A stretch of DNA of 64,000 nucleotides from Eutrigla gurnardus (GCA_963514095.1 OY741275.1:14384569-14448568), one strand, 5' to 3'. Shown: positions 13,183-46,076, counted from the stretch's first letter. Program-made: numbers and translations. Notes: a model not told the origin generated them from the letters alone.

Positions 13183-15486
13183 ATTGTCACAAAGAGTTGT
13201 AGTGATCTGATCTGACACTCGACAATGGTCTGGTTTTTTTTGATAAAATGCAAATTCATAACCATTTAAATTTAAATAGGTTTTTCCAAGTTCCAATATT
13301 GCACATGTGAGAAACCCAGGACAAGTAGCTTATTTTTGTTGTTGTTTTGTATTGTAAGTTATGTGCAGTACTCCCAGCATGTCACAGATAAGAGGCAAAA
13401 AAGTTTAATAAGTTATATTCGTAGGCCACCGCATGTGTCCGACTGATAGGTTACATTTGTAGTAAATGTAGAGCCTGGGACTGGACAGATAACCACATCG
13501 TTTTCTGGCAATGATGTCTGAATCCATGTTCTGCCCTCTTCACCATGTTTTCCAGAATAAATCAGCCACATCAAAGCAGGATTACATGCATATGATCACA
13601 TTACAATCACATGTGCTGCTTTTGTAAATGTAGATGCTGTAGCAGTGTCTGCTCTTTTGATGTTTCTCTGATCCCTGTCATTGACTACTGAAAGAAGAAT
13701 TACTGAAATCACTGAAGGGATGAGCTTTCCCCAGGCCGGTAGATTCCAGAGTCTAGCTGCCTCAGGCAGGCGATCTGTTAGATGACTGCTGATCGGGACG
13801 GAGCAGTGAGGCTCTCTGACTGCAGCTACTGACCTACATACAAAGTGAAGGGAGTAATGCCTATTATGTAAATTCCTCTGCCATCTTTTCAGGGAAACTG
13901 TGCCAACTTTTTTGCCTGGGGCCTCTGCTGTTGGACTAATCCATGTCCAATCTATCCCCATCCCTCACTCTCAAACCCAAACACTCACCACAGTGCGCAT
14001 GACAACCAAACTTGTGACTAACAGTGCCAAATAGCCTTCAATGTAGTAACACTTGTTGACAGTCATGTCGGATGTTCTCTTGTCTTGTGACATACAGTGA
14101 AAAAGCACTCATCCCTCTGTGAATTTTTCCTGTTTTATTGTTTTAAAATACAACACTCAAGTAGATTTATTGTGGCTAATCTTCAGAGAAGCTCTTTAAT
14201 GTTAACGTGTAAATAAAAAGTGGTTGAAATTCATTATAAATATAAAATAACAAATACGTTTTTTGCATTTGAAGTGCATTTCAATCAAGCCAAGTTAATT
14301 TTACCTGCCAAATATCACAAATCTAAAAATGTTTTGCTATATTATTTTCCTGTTTTTCATGCACACATGTTCCACACGGCGTCGCTGTTCTGAAATAACG
14401 CCACTATGGTGCTGCTTGCTACACGTTGGTTCTTCTTCTTGTGCTGCATGCGGAAGTGGAATGCGCTTGGGTAGAGATGTTAGGGATACATTCATGGGGC
14501 AGACATAGGACGTCTTAGGGTGGGATTTTATTATACTTGTTCCGCATGGATGTGTTTTTCCCCTGCAGAGGTTGTCTCTCCACGAATCAGTAGCGTTACA
14601 ATCAATGTGTTGGTCGTCTTACCAGCAGGCTCACTGTTAGGTAGGTGGCGGTGATATCTGATATTAGCACAACGTTAGGAAAGCTCCCGGACGTTGTTTA
14701 AAAGGTGAAGCGGTAGTTATAAAACACGTCAAGCTAACATTAATTCGCCGGTAACCAACGTAGCGAATATTATTGTTGTAAACACAAATGTTAGTTTTTT
14801 TTAATTCATGGTAGAAAATCAAGTTTGCAAGTAGCTAGCTAACGGCTAACGTTTTGGAATTGTTAACATTAGCTAGCTAACCTCAGTCAATTTGTTTCAT
14901 TAAACAGCGCGTTTCATTTCGGATCTAGCATAACGCGAGCTAAAGTCTACAGGTATATTTGGGCTAGTTACAGTTAACGTTAGCTAACTGCTTTTTTTTC
15001 GCGTTAGTATACAACAGAAGTGTGGTAGCTGCGGGTAAACAGAACAACAACAACGAGCCTTCACTTTGCTGGAAACAATCTTAATAGCGTTGTTAGTCCC
15101 TAGCTACTTAACGTACCATACACACGTTTAGCTAGTCAGTTGTTGTCATGGTTCGATGTGACAAAGCGCTAAAGATAAATGCTAGAAACAAACCGAATGG
15201 AATATGTTAACGCCGGCATAAATACACAGAAAAAGTGAACCAAATGCTAATCTTGGTTTGGACTTGTTCTCAACATTAAAAGGTACACGTTTTTCAAACC
15301 TTTTAATTTATTTTGTGTGAGACCTTGAATTTTAAACCACTGGTTGGTTTATTTTCATTTAATTTGTTGTCCTATTTTGGTTGTTTTCATTATATAGGCA
15401 AACTGAAAGGGCTAAAATATTTAACTGATCCAGGAAATATTTCCACAAAAGCTCACGTGTGCTAACAGTCTTCGCTGTCTCTTCAA
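12701..15486. other. Intergenic region between sowahd and akap17a; akap17a 5' end
   Basis: Holds an (AT)TT-rich run near 12890, a (TG)n microsatellite at about 13094-13181, unassigned sequence to about 14350, then a more GC/CpG-rich zone (14370-15000) with many TAGC/GCTAAC motifs that probably contains the akap17a promoter and a non-coding first exon. A plausible 3' splice site (CCTATAG) sits at about 15496, a few bases before the akap17a ATG, so an untranslated first exon upstream is likely. No coding exon was found here. Confidence 0.4.
13094..13181 (+). repeat. (TG)n microsatellite
   Basis: Uninterrupted TG dinucleotides over nearly 90 bases. Long spurious ORFs of alternating Thr-His or Cys-Val across it are artefacts. 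Confidence 0.95.
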
Positions 15487-15506
15487 CCTTCCTATAGTTT
15501 TCCTCC

Positions 15507-18500
15507 ATGTCTGCCACAATGACCACGATTGTCCATGATACTACAGAGGCAGTGTGTCTGTCCTCTGAGTATAATCTGTACCTCAAGCCCATTGCCAAAA
15601 TGACCGTCAGTGTGGCTCTGCCCCAGCTCAAGCTGCCAGGCAAGAGCATCTCCAACTGGGAGGTGATGGAGAGGGTGAAGGCAATGGTAGCTCCAGAGCA
15701 GTTTTCAGCCCTGCGAATCTCTAAGAGCACCATGGACTTCATCCGCTTTGAGGGTGAGGTGGAAAACAAGACCGTGGTAAAGAGCCTGCTGTCCCGTCTT
15801 GACGCGAAAAGCATCAAACTCAGCGGATTTACGGATGTATTGAAGGTAAGGCTGACATTATTGCACTACCAATCACATGATGAAACGTTTGTGTGTTACA
15901 CTGATGGATGTTTGTAATATTTCTCCCACCTCGTGTATATCAGTGAGAATAGAGACTAAATATTAGAAAAAGCTATTGTATTGGATCAATTTGATGAAAG
16001 TGTACCTAATAAACTGACTGTTTCCTCAGGTTCGTGCGGTAGAGAATAAAGTGGACTTCCCTACACGTCACGACTGGGACTCGTTCTTCCGCGACGCCAA
16101 GGATATGAATGAGACTCTGCCTGGAGAGAGGCCTGACACCATCCACCTGGAGGGACTTCCTTGTCGCTGGTTCAGCCAGAAGGACAGCCCGTACCCAGAC
16201 CGGCCCTCTGAAGATGTCCTCATTGCAGTTTTCCAGTCATTTGGCCAAGTGAGACTTTTTTTTTTAATAGCTAACACAACACAACTATACCAAAGTGGCC
16301 TTGGGGGTCTCTTCATTTATCATGGACAATGCTGGCATCACACTATACATGTATAATCTATTTTTAGCACTGATTCTTACTGTTAGTGGATTAATAAGGG
16401 AGGTGCAAAAGAACTGCTGGGTAGGGCCGTAGTCCCCCACGCAACTGGTTCATTGTATTGACTTTAAGGTTTGTTTTGTTCAAAAAATACTTTTCAAAGT
16501 GATTGTTAGTGATTGGCTATGATTGTGTGCTTGTATTACATGTAAATGATAGAATTTTTGCAACATATTTGATTGATTGTACTACTGTAAAGTCATGTAT
16601 ATCATATTGTCACATCATCAATATTAAGGAATTGAGTCAAAAATAACATTGTTTAATTTTGTCAATGCTGCACCTTTCTGATTGTAGGTGCGACATGTTG
16701 ACATCCCCATGCTGGACCCATACAGGGAGGAGATGCTGGACAAGAACTTCAACACATTCAGTTTCGGGGGTCATCTGAACTTTGAGGCTTATGTCCAGTA
16801 CCAGGAGTACTGCGGCTTCACCAAGGCAATGGACACTCTGCGCAGCATGAAGCTGATGCTGAAAGGAGATGATGGAAAGGCAGTGGCCTGCAACATCAAG
16901 GTACTGCAGGCTCTCATAGTTGTAAGGTACACTCTAGCCATGTTAATGGTTATGGCAACACACAATAAGGGATGATTATTAGAAGTATTTTAATCAACCG
17001 TTAAAGTGATTTCCTCCCAGAAGATAGGCAGTGTGTGGTGAGATGATATCCCGTTTCCTAAAAGCTTCCCATTTCTGAGCTCCATCACCTCAAGCTCGAT
17101 TAAGTCATTTAATCTCTCAAGGTCATGAATTAGTCATGAATTTTTAAATATGTTCAATCTTAGATAGAGGATGGAACTTGGTGCAAACTGTTAACAGGCA
17201 ACGTATTGAAAAAACTTGAGTAAATTCAGTTTAAATCACGATTGTGAAGGTTTTTTTTTTTTTCAGCCATTGCTACTTTTGGTCTGACCAGTGAGTAGAG
17301 AAGTAAATAGAAACTGCTGTAGTGATATTGCAGTTAGGCAGATTCCAGCAGCACACAGAGCAGCTTTAAGACCTTTTAGTGGAATGAGAATTCAAGCTGT
17401 GTCATCATTATTTCCAAGGTAATGAGGGCAGGGGAGAGCCAGAGGCCTCTTAATCCACGGAATAAAGCTTCACTGTCAAATCTTAATTAGTGTAGAAGAA
17501 GCAAAGAAGGTTCTGCAGTAAATGAATGAGGAGCAAAAGACAACATTTTACTCGGTTCTGTCCTTAAATTGCACGAGTAAACAAACAGGAGATATCTTCT
17601 ACTCTCCCTCATAACCCTGTTTGATGATCAATATTGTACTGTCAGTTTTACCCAAGGCACTATCATTGTGTAATGTACCATGAAGCACCATGTCTGTGAA
17701 GGTTCTCAGTCTTCCAGGTCATGGTAATCCTTGAAAGCTTTATTGTAGGCAGCTGGACTTGCTTTAGGCTTTCAAATACATTTTGCCTCTCATCCAAGAG
17801 ACTTCTTCAGTTCTAAAGTCTTCACCTCACCGTTACACAAGTCGAGGCGAAGCTTTCAAGGACTTCTTAAACACCCATTTCTCTTAGAAATGAGAGGAGA
17901 GCCGACTTACTCAAATTTATTTTATTCTCCATTTTACATCTCAAGACAGTTGAGTCTGGTTTCACTGGGCAGGCTGAAATGACCACCACAGCACAAAATA
18001 TACAACATATCCTTTGAAACTGCAACAAAGCATCATAGAGGCTCAAACACTAACCGTTGTAACAGCTGTAAATTGACAGATTGGAGATGATTTTATACTT
18101 AGTACCTTTTATTTTTTTGTTCAAAGCCTTGTATCTTTGCGTATGTGTTTTCCTCAGGTGGCCTTTGACACCAGCAAACACCTGAGTGAGTTGGCTCTGA
18201 AGAGGAGAAGCCTGGAGAGGCTGAAGTTACAGGAGCTGGAGAGGCAGAGAGAGGAGCAGAAACGACGGGAGAAGGAAGAGGAGGAGCGGCGGAAGGAGGA
18301 GGAGAGGTACGACGGAAGACTAAAGAGAAATGTAAAGCTGTTATCCAGAAGATAAACGGAACTCAGAATCAGCAGCAGCAACCACAATGCATAGTGTTAT
18401 ACTACTGCATTCGGGTTATATGGGAGAGAAACAATATGGAAATAATATTGATTAGGGATTATTCTAGACTAAGCAATATTCAACTCTTTTAGAGGTTAAA

Positions 18501-20603
18501 ATTGAGGGTTTGGGAATTCATTTTAGTATAATATTGTGACAACAAATGTAAGAGTTTGGATCATTTAAGAACATTTACAGTGCTTTGCTACACAGCACTG
18601 GTTTGAGAGTTCATTGCAAAACGTTACAGATGTTCACAGAGGACAATTTACCTTTTGTTCAGGAAACAGAAGGAGCAGGAAGAGGAGGAGAAGGAGAGGA
18701 GGAAGGAAGAGAGGATACGAAAGCGAGACCAGAAGCTGCGGGAGAGAGAGGAGAGAAGGAACATGAAGAAGGTGAGGCGACAGCAGGAAGAGGAGCAGAA
18801 GAAGCTGCAGATGAAGATCGCCATGGAAGAGAGGAGGCTGCTGCTGGCTCAGCGCAACCTGGAGTCGATAAGACTCATTGCCGAACTGCTGGCCAGGGCC
18901 AAGGTACGGCATTTACACAGAGATGCACAATACACCCCTGTACACCCACATCCATCTGGTAGGGAGTGGAAACACTGAGGTTAATGTATAAGAATATGAA
19001 ACTTTAAGCAGCAATACGGCTCAGACATATTGATAACTTCTGAAATGAGCTGCCACTTCTGCTCATTTATACAGAGCGGACACAATGGACTCACTAAAAT
19101 GCACACGTGAAGGCGCTGGCTGTGTGTAGCGAGCTCAAGCACTTTAACCATATACTTAGCATTGTCTAGGATTGAATGTGGTCACTTATGTGTGCATAAA
19201 TTATTACTTTGGCGCACTGTCCTGTCTTTTTTTGCTGATTGACGCATTCGGGCGATGGCGTCCTAAATTAAATGTTTGAAGTGTATCCACAGATATACCC
19301 TTTTAGGGTGAAATTCCTGTGTCAGACTTTCTTTCCTTGAAGACTAGAATGACAGTTAAGGTCACAGTCGTACTAAATGGAGGACACATATTTCGCTGCA
19401 ATACTACCCTCATATTTGTCTGTTAAATATGAAACAACACTCTAAGAAGTTACTGCTCTCAGCCAGTATTACATAAAATGTGGGAATTGAAGAGCTTTAA
19501 GGATGCTGGTGGGTGGTTTGGATACCTTTTTGGATTCATGCAATGCTGCTCAATAAAGAGCTTGTGTGCTTTGCAGAACATGACTATTAATGTAAAGTTT
19601 CATATTGGCCTTGAGTAGGATAGAGCAGTGTCTCCTCCTGTCTAACCTGAATTTGGATTTTGCTCATTTTCTTTTTTCTGTATCCACATTGTTTCCTCCC
19701 CTCCAGGACATGAAGCAGGAGCAACAAGATCAAGAGAGGGCCGAGCAGGAGGAACTGGAAAGGAAGGAGCAAGCTCGACAAAAGGAGGAACTAGCTCGTC
19801 TTCAACAGCTGGAGGCCTGCCGACGCAAGCAGGAGAACGAGCTCCGGAGGGTGGAGGTGGAGAAGGAGCGAGCTTTGGAGCTCCAGCGCCGTGAGAAGGA
19901 ACTGAGGGAGAAACTGCTTTGCAACATGTTAAAGAAGGGCAGCAGCAAAGCCACAAAACCTCCAGGCACGCAGGAGCAGGCTGGCCCTGTAACGAGTGAG
20001 GAGACCTCTGATCCTGGTGGCAATGATGTGATGTCGGGGGTCCTGGGCCGGGTGTACGGAGTGAATGCAGCTCAGAACAAAGAGAAGCAGGCGGCCAAAT
20101 CCCAAGTATTGGGCAAAAAACGACCGACAGAGGAGAGGAGAGGAGGGGGGGACAGGAAGAAAGACAGAGAGGGAAGGAGAGAAGAGGTGTTGAGGAGGAG
20201 ACCTAGTCGGGAGAAAGCAAGAGATCGGAACCACTCCCACAGAGAGAGGAGCTCCAACAGCCGAGGGAGGAGGAGGCGCTCCCAGAGCTACAGCAGGAAG
20301 AGAAGGAGCTCCAGCTGCCGTAGGAGGAGCTCAAGTCATCATAGGAGGAGCCTGAGTCACCGCGGCAACAAGAGGCGCAGCCAGAGCCATTTCAGTAGGA
20401 GCACAAGCTCCAGCCGGGACAGGAGCCGGAGCAGCAGTGGGAGGAGTTACAGCAGAGGGAGGAGCAGCAGGCATAGTCACCGTAGATACAGTAGAGGCAG
20501 CTCTAGGACCAGCAATAAAAGTAGAGACAGGAGGAGTCACAGCCATTATAGGGACAAGAGACACAGCAACAGTCGAGACAGGAGCTACTCCAGACGATGC
20601 TAA
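15507..20603 (+). CDS. akap17a: A-kinase anchor protein 17A (XE7/SFRS17A), six coding exons
   Basis: Coding exons are 15507-15845, 16030-16248, 16688-16900, 18158-18306, 18663-18903 and 19707-20603 (stop TAA). They splice in frame to 685 residues, close to the human length (about 695). Diagnostic stretches include PKLKLPGK-like LPQLKLPGKSISNWEVMER, ISKSTMDFIRFEGEVENK, FPTRHDWDSFFRDAKDMNE and GGHLNFEAYVQYQEY. Residues 147 to about 257 form the RRM-like region (PDTIHLEGLPCRWF to the MKLMLKG segment). Exons 4-6 encode a long Glu/Lys/Arg-rich helix with ERRLLLAQRNLESIRLIAELL. From about residue 576 to the end is an RS domain of Arg-Ser dipeptides ending RDRSYSRRC. The known family role is a splicing-speckle protein that anchors protein kinase A regulatory subunits and influences alternative splicing. 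It lies immediately upstream of asmt in the same orientation, as in human PAR1. The start ATG gives MSATMTTIVHDTTEAV, matching the family N terminus. Confidence 0.95.
17690..17860. repeat. Interspersed repeat fragment in akap17a intron 3
   Basis: The stretch with TGAAGGTTCTCAGTCTTCC, GTCATGGTAATCC and CTCATCCAAGAGACTTCTTC matches my memory of a sequence found many times in teleost genomes. I cannot assign it safely to a LINE, Penelope-like or DNA-transposon class, and no terminal repeats or target duplication were found, so it is probably a truncated copy. Confidence 0.4.
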
Positions 20604-21722
20604 TATCATCAATATTATCAGTTGATTGATTTATATACTCTCCATATAGACTTACACCTAAAGTTCAACAAATTTCAGAAGACAAATAGACATTTTTGGC
20701 CCCTTAATGAAGTAGTGTGATGGTGCACCACATGGCTGGCTCCAGACTAGGGTAGCTTGACAAAAACATGTTTGAGATTTTAAGAAAAAAAAGTATCAAA
20801 GTAAAATCAACTCCACAGAATCAAAGGAAGCTGCACATATATGTGCACCCTGTATGGGTAAGGCGTGTACTGAGTCTGTTGTATTGAAGCTGCTGTTTTT
20901 TAATCTGTCAAAATGTTCAATGTGTTTAAATTTACAATATGACGGCATAAAACACCAAATTTACTATTTGGTCCTAGAATATTATTCTTTGGCACGTGTG
21001 AAAAATGTGTTTACATTTGGACTGAAGTACACTAATACTCTTAACAGAAATAAACGTATTAGGTTCTACAAATTGGCTGGCTGATAACTGTTTGACTTAA
21101 AAGCAAATGTGAAAACGATAACAGCGAGTGACAGAAAGCGACAAGTAAAAATAGTTTATTTTATTTTTTTTATGTGGAACCAGCCTTTTCATCCACACTT
21201 GTTGCCGGACTACTGCTGTTCCATTAGAAATGTGACATTTCCGCAGACCACAAGAGTTATTGGTTAAGGAGCTCCGAAAAATACAACTGAATTCTAAAAC
21301 AGACTTTTTTTTTTTTTAAGTTGTATCTGAATTTGAAGGAAAAAGTGATTTGTGGAATGTGGAGACTTGATGTTAATAGTAAATAAGACAAATTGGACCT
21401 CAGTCAACAAGTGGTATACTCCTTCTGTCATATGTGAGTCTTAAATTGAAGTGATGGCCGTGTGACCTGCTCAGTGTCTGGTTAACTTGTGACACGGTTA
21501 AATATTGTTTTAAGAAATTTGTCATTGTTTTAAGAAAGCAGCTTCTGTGTTTCAAGTCAAACCAGCAAGTAAGCCTTACTAGTAACTGTATGGACTGTTC
21601 TCCCTCTTTGGGGAAAGTCAAATCCAATAGTTTTGTTGACACTGCTGGCTACGCTCATTTGTTGTGTGTACTGTATGCTCATGATTCATGAGAGCATGTC
21701 TTGCATACATTGTTGAAATAAA
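20604..21722 (+). other. akap17a 3' UTR with poly(A) signal
   Basis: AT-rich non-coding sequence after the akap17a stop. AATAAA at 21717-21722 is followed by a GT/T-rich context and is the probable distal poly(A) signal; another at about 21047 may be a proximal one. No further gene was seen. Confidence 0.5.
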
Positions 21723-22450
21723 AACATTGAAGCTGAAAACATTCTGCCACTTTATCTTCCTACCAGAACACTGTCTACTGCTCCACAGCGAGTCAAAGAA
21801 AGTTTAGTGTTTAATGTGCAGTCAGGGATCAAGGTGACAGTTTACCCAACTCCAGCTGTTGTATCTGTGTGCTCTCCATACACCGCTGCTTTAATGAACT
21901 GTGTGGATGAATAATTAATAGTCTGATTAGTGTCTGTGTGTTCTCATCAAGGCGTGTAACATAACTCTCTGTCATTAGGTGTGATGCTACAATTACTCTC
22001 AGCGTTACTGCAATCAGGCCATATGGAGAAGAGATGGGGAGCACATCGTTCATAACGCACAGCTCCCCCTCAGAGGTTTGGTATCCCCGAAGCCTTAATC
22101 AGATTTTGGGGGTCATGAAAACAGTTCTGGTTTGAGAATGCACTGAGTGGATGTCTCCATCTGAGTGAGTGATGATGAACAAAGCAGCAGTGTGTTGTCA
22201 GTGAGTTGTTTCTTTGTCCGAAGCAGACTGAGCCCCCTGCTCTAATCTGGGTTATCTGGCTGTAATCAGCTTAGCCCACTGCTACTCTCACCGCTCACTG
22301 CTGGGTGGGCACTTTCTGCAGCTTTAGTCTGGCTCTGGCTTCAGCGCCGTTCATTTACACACCTGTTGAAGTGCCTCGGGAGAAGGGAAGTTCAAGAGCT
22401 GGGAAGAGCGCAACATTCAACGTCTTTTCAGGCTGTCCTGTCTAAACGTC
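21723..22450 (+). promoter_or_regulatory. asmt upstream region with OTX/CRX-like sites
   Basis: The 0.7 kb between the akap17a poly(A) signal and the asmt start codon. It contains TAATCA at 22096-22101, TAATCT at 22243-22248 and TAATCA at 22263-22268, resembling OTX/CRX homeodomain sites (TAATCC/T) that drive pineal and retinal genes, plus E-box-like CACCTG near 22360. No TATA box was found. The regulatory role is inferred from motif resemblance and the identity of the downstream gene. Confidence 0.35.
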
Positions 22451-41588
<19,138 letters not shown>

Positions 41589-41730
41589 GGACAACAGATA
41601 AGGCCGTTCCTGTTTCAGGACTGAATACTCACCACCTGGAAAAAGATACAAATACTGTTCTATTTTGATTGCTTCTTAAAAGTCACCTTAAATTTCTTCA
41701 AATAAAAAGTTTCTCACACTGTTTGACAAT
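41589..41730 (+). terminator. asmt 3' UTR and poly(A) signal
   Basis: A short 3' UTR after the TGA stop, with AATAAA at 41701-41706 followed by a GT/T-rich stretch (TTTCTCACACTGTTTG), about 110 bases from the stop. This is a conventional cleavage and polyadenylation context. Confidence 0.6.
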
Positions 41731-44540
41731 GCTACGTTCTGTTTTTTCACAAAATCTGTAAGATCTATGAAATATTTCAACCAAGGCCCATTTTTATGGC
41801 TGCTCAATAGTGTGACCCAAAATGAAAAAACCCTTTTACACTAACAAATAATATTCATTGTATTTTTCCTTATAAAACCTAGACAGGACAGACACATTGA
41901 GAGTTTGATGGAACTTGTGCTTGTTAACACGATACTCAATTTGTAACAAAATAAAAAATACATTTTTTTCAGCACCAAATAAATGGTAAAACAAAGTACC
42001 TCAGGACAAATGGTGCTCCCGGCAACAGTGTGAAAAGAAGTTACTGTGGCAGGCGAAGCGGTTGGTCTCTATTCCATGGCTCTGTTAATAAAGGGGGCAG
42101 TGCATTATATCATAATCTATAATATTACTTAACACTAAATCTGTATTATTCTGTATTACACTCTATTGATCCTGGAATGTAGCCGTTCAGTCAACGTCAT
42201 TCCCAAAGACTGGGTCGAAACACAGACACTTTAAGTCCTCCAAAATACCTTTATTTGATCTCATTTATAAAATATTTAAAATGTGTATGTGTGTATGTTA
42301 CTAATCTCGCGTTAGTAAACTGCATCATATTTTGGATGGCCATGCTGTAGGCTCAAAGACCTCTTGTGGAGACTTTCTCAAAACCCCATTTATTGCCTGT
42401 TCTATACTGACTGCCCGCTGACTCCTCACTACTCTTAACTGCCCCCCCTCCCTGCTGGTAAGAGCCCCTATTGATAACACAGCTGAGTGCATCTCTGACC
42501 CCCGGCAGCTTCTCTGCCACCGAGTGTTTCAGATGGTGTGTTTGGCTAACGGACCGGTACACACTGTGAGTAATTGTTGGCTGCATTCACTCAATTCCAC
42601 AATACAGCAGTGGAGAGATCTGCACTCCACTGAGCGTGCCTTTCTATAGTTATTATTGTGAAGGTGGTTCAAGCTAAAACAAAGTGTTCACATGCATTTA
42701 ATGACATTATGAGCATACCGATGTAAATGCTAATATGCCCCTTGTTTTGTTTGTGTGTCTGTTCTGTATCTTTGTGTTCTAGCTGCAGCTCCCTGAAAGC
42801 CTAATCGTCTGCTGAGCCTTTAAAAGCTGCACTAGCCCACTCCCTCGCTTTCTTGACTTCTGGGAACAAGACTTATGTTGCGGTCCTCGTTTTTGCATTT
42901 TTGTAAATCAATAGTTTTAACATTGCAGTTGATTTGGAGCGTGTCTCAATGTAACAATGCAGTGTGAGCTTCCAGTCTCATCCCTATGAAGATGAACTTC
43001 TTTGCATATCTTTCATCATCACTCAATCCTAATCCTGACAGCCTGCTAAAGGTGTCTTTGTGACTCGCCAAATCTTCTTCACAATGACCCGGCCCGTCTT
43101 TTATTTCACCCGTATCCTCTCCTGCATATTAAAGCTCTGTCATTGTGCTCCACCTCCGATGTTTGAACTGATCGTGACAACGCCGGTTGTCAGCGAGAGA
43201 CCGCCGCACAAGTGAACATAATATATATTCAGTTGTTAATACGTTTATTTCAGCTTCAAATAGGCATCAGTTGTCCGACTCATGGGCTGAAAGCACAATC
43301 AGCCTTCAATCACCAATATTACAATGAGAAGACGTAGCGCCACTGCTCATTTCTCCGTCTCTTCTCTATACACCCACTCATTCTCGCTGCCCTCTCTATC
43401 CTCGTCTCTCCTTCTATTTCTCCCAGTAATTGTGAATTAATCAGACTTCAAAGTGCAACAAATTAGAAGTGATGTCAAATCCTTGTGGACAGCTTTACAG
43501 AGAGTCGGCCTAATGAAGGGAAATGAAGTGCTGAGGCTGAAGACAGCTTGACCTGTGCAGAGACACCGATAGTACCCAGAGACATGGTGCAGCATTACCG
43601 ATCACATGGTGGTGAACCACTGCTGGGTACCACCAGTGGTTCAAAAATCTGATTTGTTGGATTATATATTTTTTCATCTTAATGATAATGATTAAGAAAA
43701 AGTTAAGTTTATCTGAATAAAAGTGTAACACTGCTTTATCTTTCTCGTAAAAGGACCCACATAAAGGCACATACATTGTTGGATCTTTCTGATTATATAT
43801 TCATTATGAAAAAATATATAAAAGTCTGTAAAGAATTGAGGCAGGGAGTATTATTATTCAAACATATCCAATAAGGATGCAAAACAACACTGTGGTTGAA
43901 TTAAAAATAAACAAAAAACAACCTTCCCTGTTTTTTCCCCTACTACAATTCTGTGAGAGTATCTCTTCAAGTGCTTTCCCCTTTCTTTTCATCAGTGTTT
44001 TCCACCTCAGCAGAGATAGGCACATACATCTCTCCTCTCTACTTCTCAGTTCCATTTACTGCTCCATGTCATGAGGCTATTATTGTGCCGGCCTCAGGTT
44101 CAACCTGAGTGGATGGATGGTCCGAGAAAGTTGCTGTAAAAATAGGGGACTGTGATGGAGAAGAGGATAGATAGGCGAGCTGAGGACGTCCAGGCACTTC
44201 CACTCTCCCGATGCTGGACATGTGACTCAAGTCTGACAGCGTGTCCTTGTTGCCCACTGGTTTATGATGCATGTCATGTGTAACCATGTTGCCAGTTTGA
44301 ATCCAGCCAGCAACAACGCTTCATATCAAATAAGGGCAAACTAAATAATCATATTAATGCAAAAACAGCATATGTTGATCTGATTCGTCACACATTTGTC
44401 AGCAATGATGAAAACAGGAACTCTCCTGAGTATATCTCTAATTATGACAAGGTAAGTAAAAATGATGACTTAAGGCCAGTGTTGATGCACATACCTCTGT
44501 ACTAATGTGTGTGTGTGTGAATAGGAAATCATGTGTATTC
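41731..44540. other. Non-coding region downstream of asmt
   Basis: No exon-like sequence with splice sites and coding bias was found. It contains a perfect inverted repeat at 43613-43643 (TGAACCACTG/CAGTGGTTCA) and otherwise unique-looking sequence. Confidence 0.45.
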
Positions 44541-44549
44541 ACCTCTCTC

Positions 44550-44550
44550 T

Positions 44551-44638
<88 letters not shown>
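44550..44638 (+). repeat. (TG)n microsatellite
   Basis: Close to 90 bases of TG preceded by a short CTCT run. Confidence 0.95.
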
Positions 44639-44641
<3 letters not shown>

Positions 44642-46000
44642 AATCTCTTTGGGGACACTCTAAATCTGCTCCACAAGTCACGCACCCTCTCACCCTCAAG
44701 CTTCAGAATGTCACTTTAAGATAACAACTTCGGGGCATTTCAGGGAACACACTCAGTTTATGCCCAGAGACTCTGTGTTTGTGTTTGTGAGGATGTGTAT
44801 GTTTGTGTGAGGACGTGTGTGCGGTGCTTAATAGGGCTCCCGGCTCCATTTTGTGATGTAGTTATGTTTTCATTCTAAAGTTTTCATAAGAAATTGAAAG
44901 ACCCATTTTTCGTTTGTTTTGGAACAGCAGTGGAGCGTCAAACCTCTTTTCATACAGGATAAGACATTTGGGGAGTTTTGCGTGTGTGTGCTTGTTGTAT
45001 GTCTTTTGCGCATCTAAACCATATTTAACATGTTCCTTTTTGGAAAGAATTTGCAGTATAATATATAATAGGTAGTCACAGCACTTACACACAGGAAAGA
45101 GTCTGATGTTAAAAATAAAAATGAATAACTTTCAAAGCATTAATATAGCAGCAAATTATTTGCTAGGTAGAGATATTCTGTAGTGGAGTAATAAAAACAA
45201 ACAAACAAGCATTTTAAAAGTTATTTGCTTATAGTCAGACCGACCTAACAAACCACCACTTTTTAACCTTAACCCTTTCACAAATTGTCATCACATTATT
45301 CATCCTTTTTTTAATTTATTGTAAAAACAATCCCAATAATATGGTTTATTTTGGATCACACTGTTGTAGTAAACCAGCCGATGTGTGGCTTGCTATTCAC
45401 AGTGAATACAGCTTGGTGAAATTCACCAAGCACCTCTGGCTGATGTTATGAATAATAAAAATATCATTGGCTAAAATATTTCAATTTACCTTTTGGTCAT
45501 GTTAGTGTGCTCTAAGTACTTTTATCATGCAATTATTGTATGATGGAGAAACATGATTGTATGCCATTTGTTTCTGCATCATGTTATCATGTTTCGTCTG
45601 TGAATCCCCTCTACTTGTGTTGCTATAGCAACATGATGCTGCTGATTTGCTGTAAAAATGAAACAAACTGCCTCAAAAACTGACAGTTTACTTAATGTGA
45701 CCAACATATTTATTTCGTTTTTCAGTTGCATGGCCTTGAAAAAGCAACAGGACCCCAAATATGCACTGTACGTGATATATTAAAACAGAAGAGAAATACA
45801 CAAAGTACAAAACCAGTTTGACACCAGTTTAGAGGACAATAAACATTCGGAATAAAGACAATGTCACCAGGATGACTGCACCTTACTGCTTGCTGTCAGA
45901 GAAGAGACCTCATTAAAACCATTATTTGTTCTGTTGTAAACTTTGCTTTGTCACTTCCAAACACTTTCATAATTCATAGGCCACTGACAGCAGTATTGAA

Positions 46001-46036
46001 GTACACACACACACACACACACGCACACACAAAGGT

Positions 46037-46076
<40 letters not shown>

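Noticed and set aside
13071..13296. Long Thr-His or Cys-Val reading frames over TG/CA arrays, here and at many other arrays (2.2, 32.5-33.2, 38.7, 44.5, 46, 58.3, 62.8 kb)
   Set aside because: They are translations of dinucleotide repeats, open in several frames at once.
19929..20612. Frames opposite or out of frame with the akap17a RS domain
   Set aside because: Low-complexity shadows of Arg-Ser codons.
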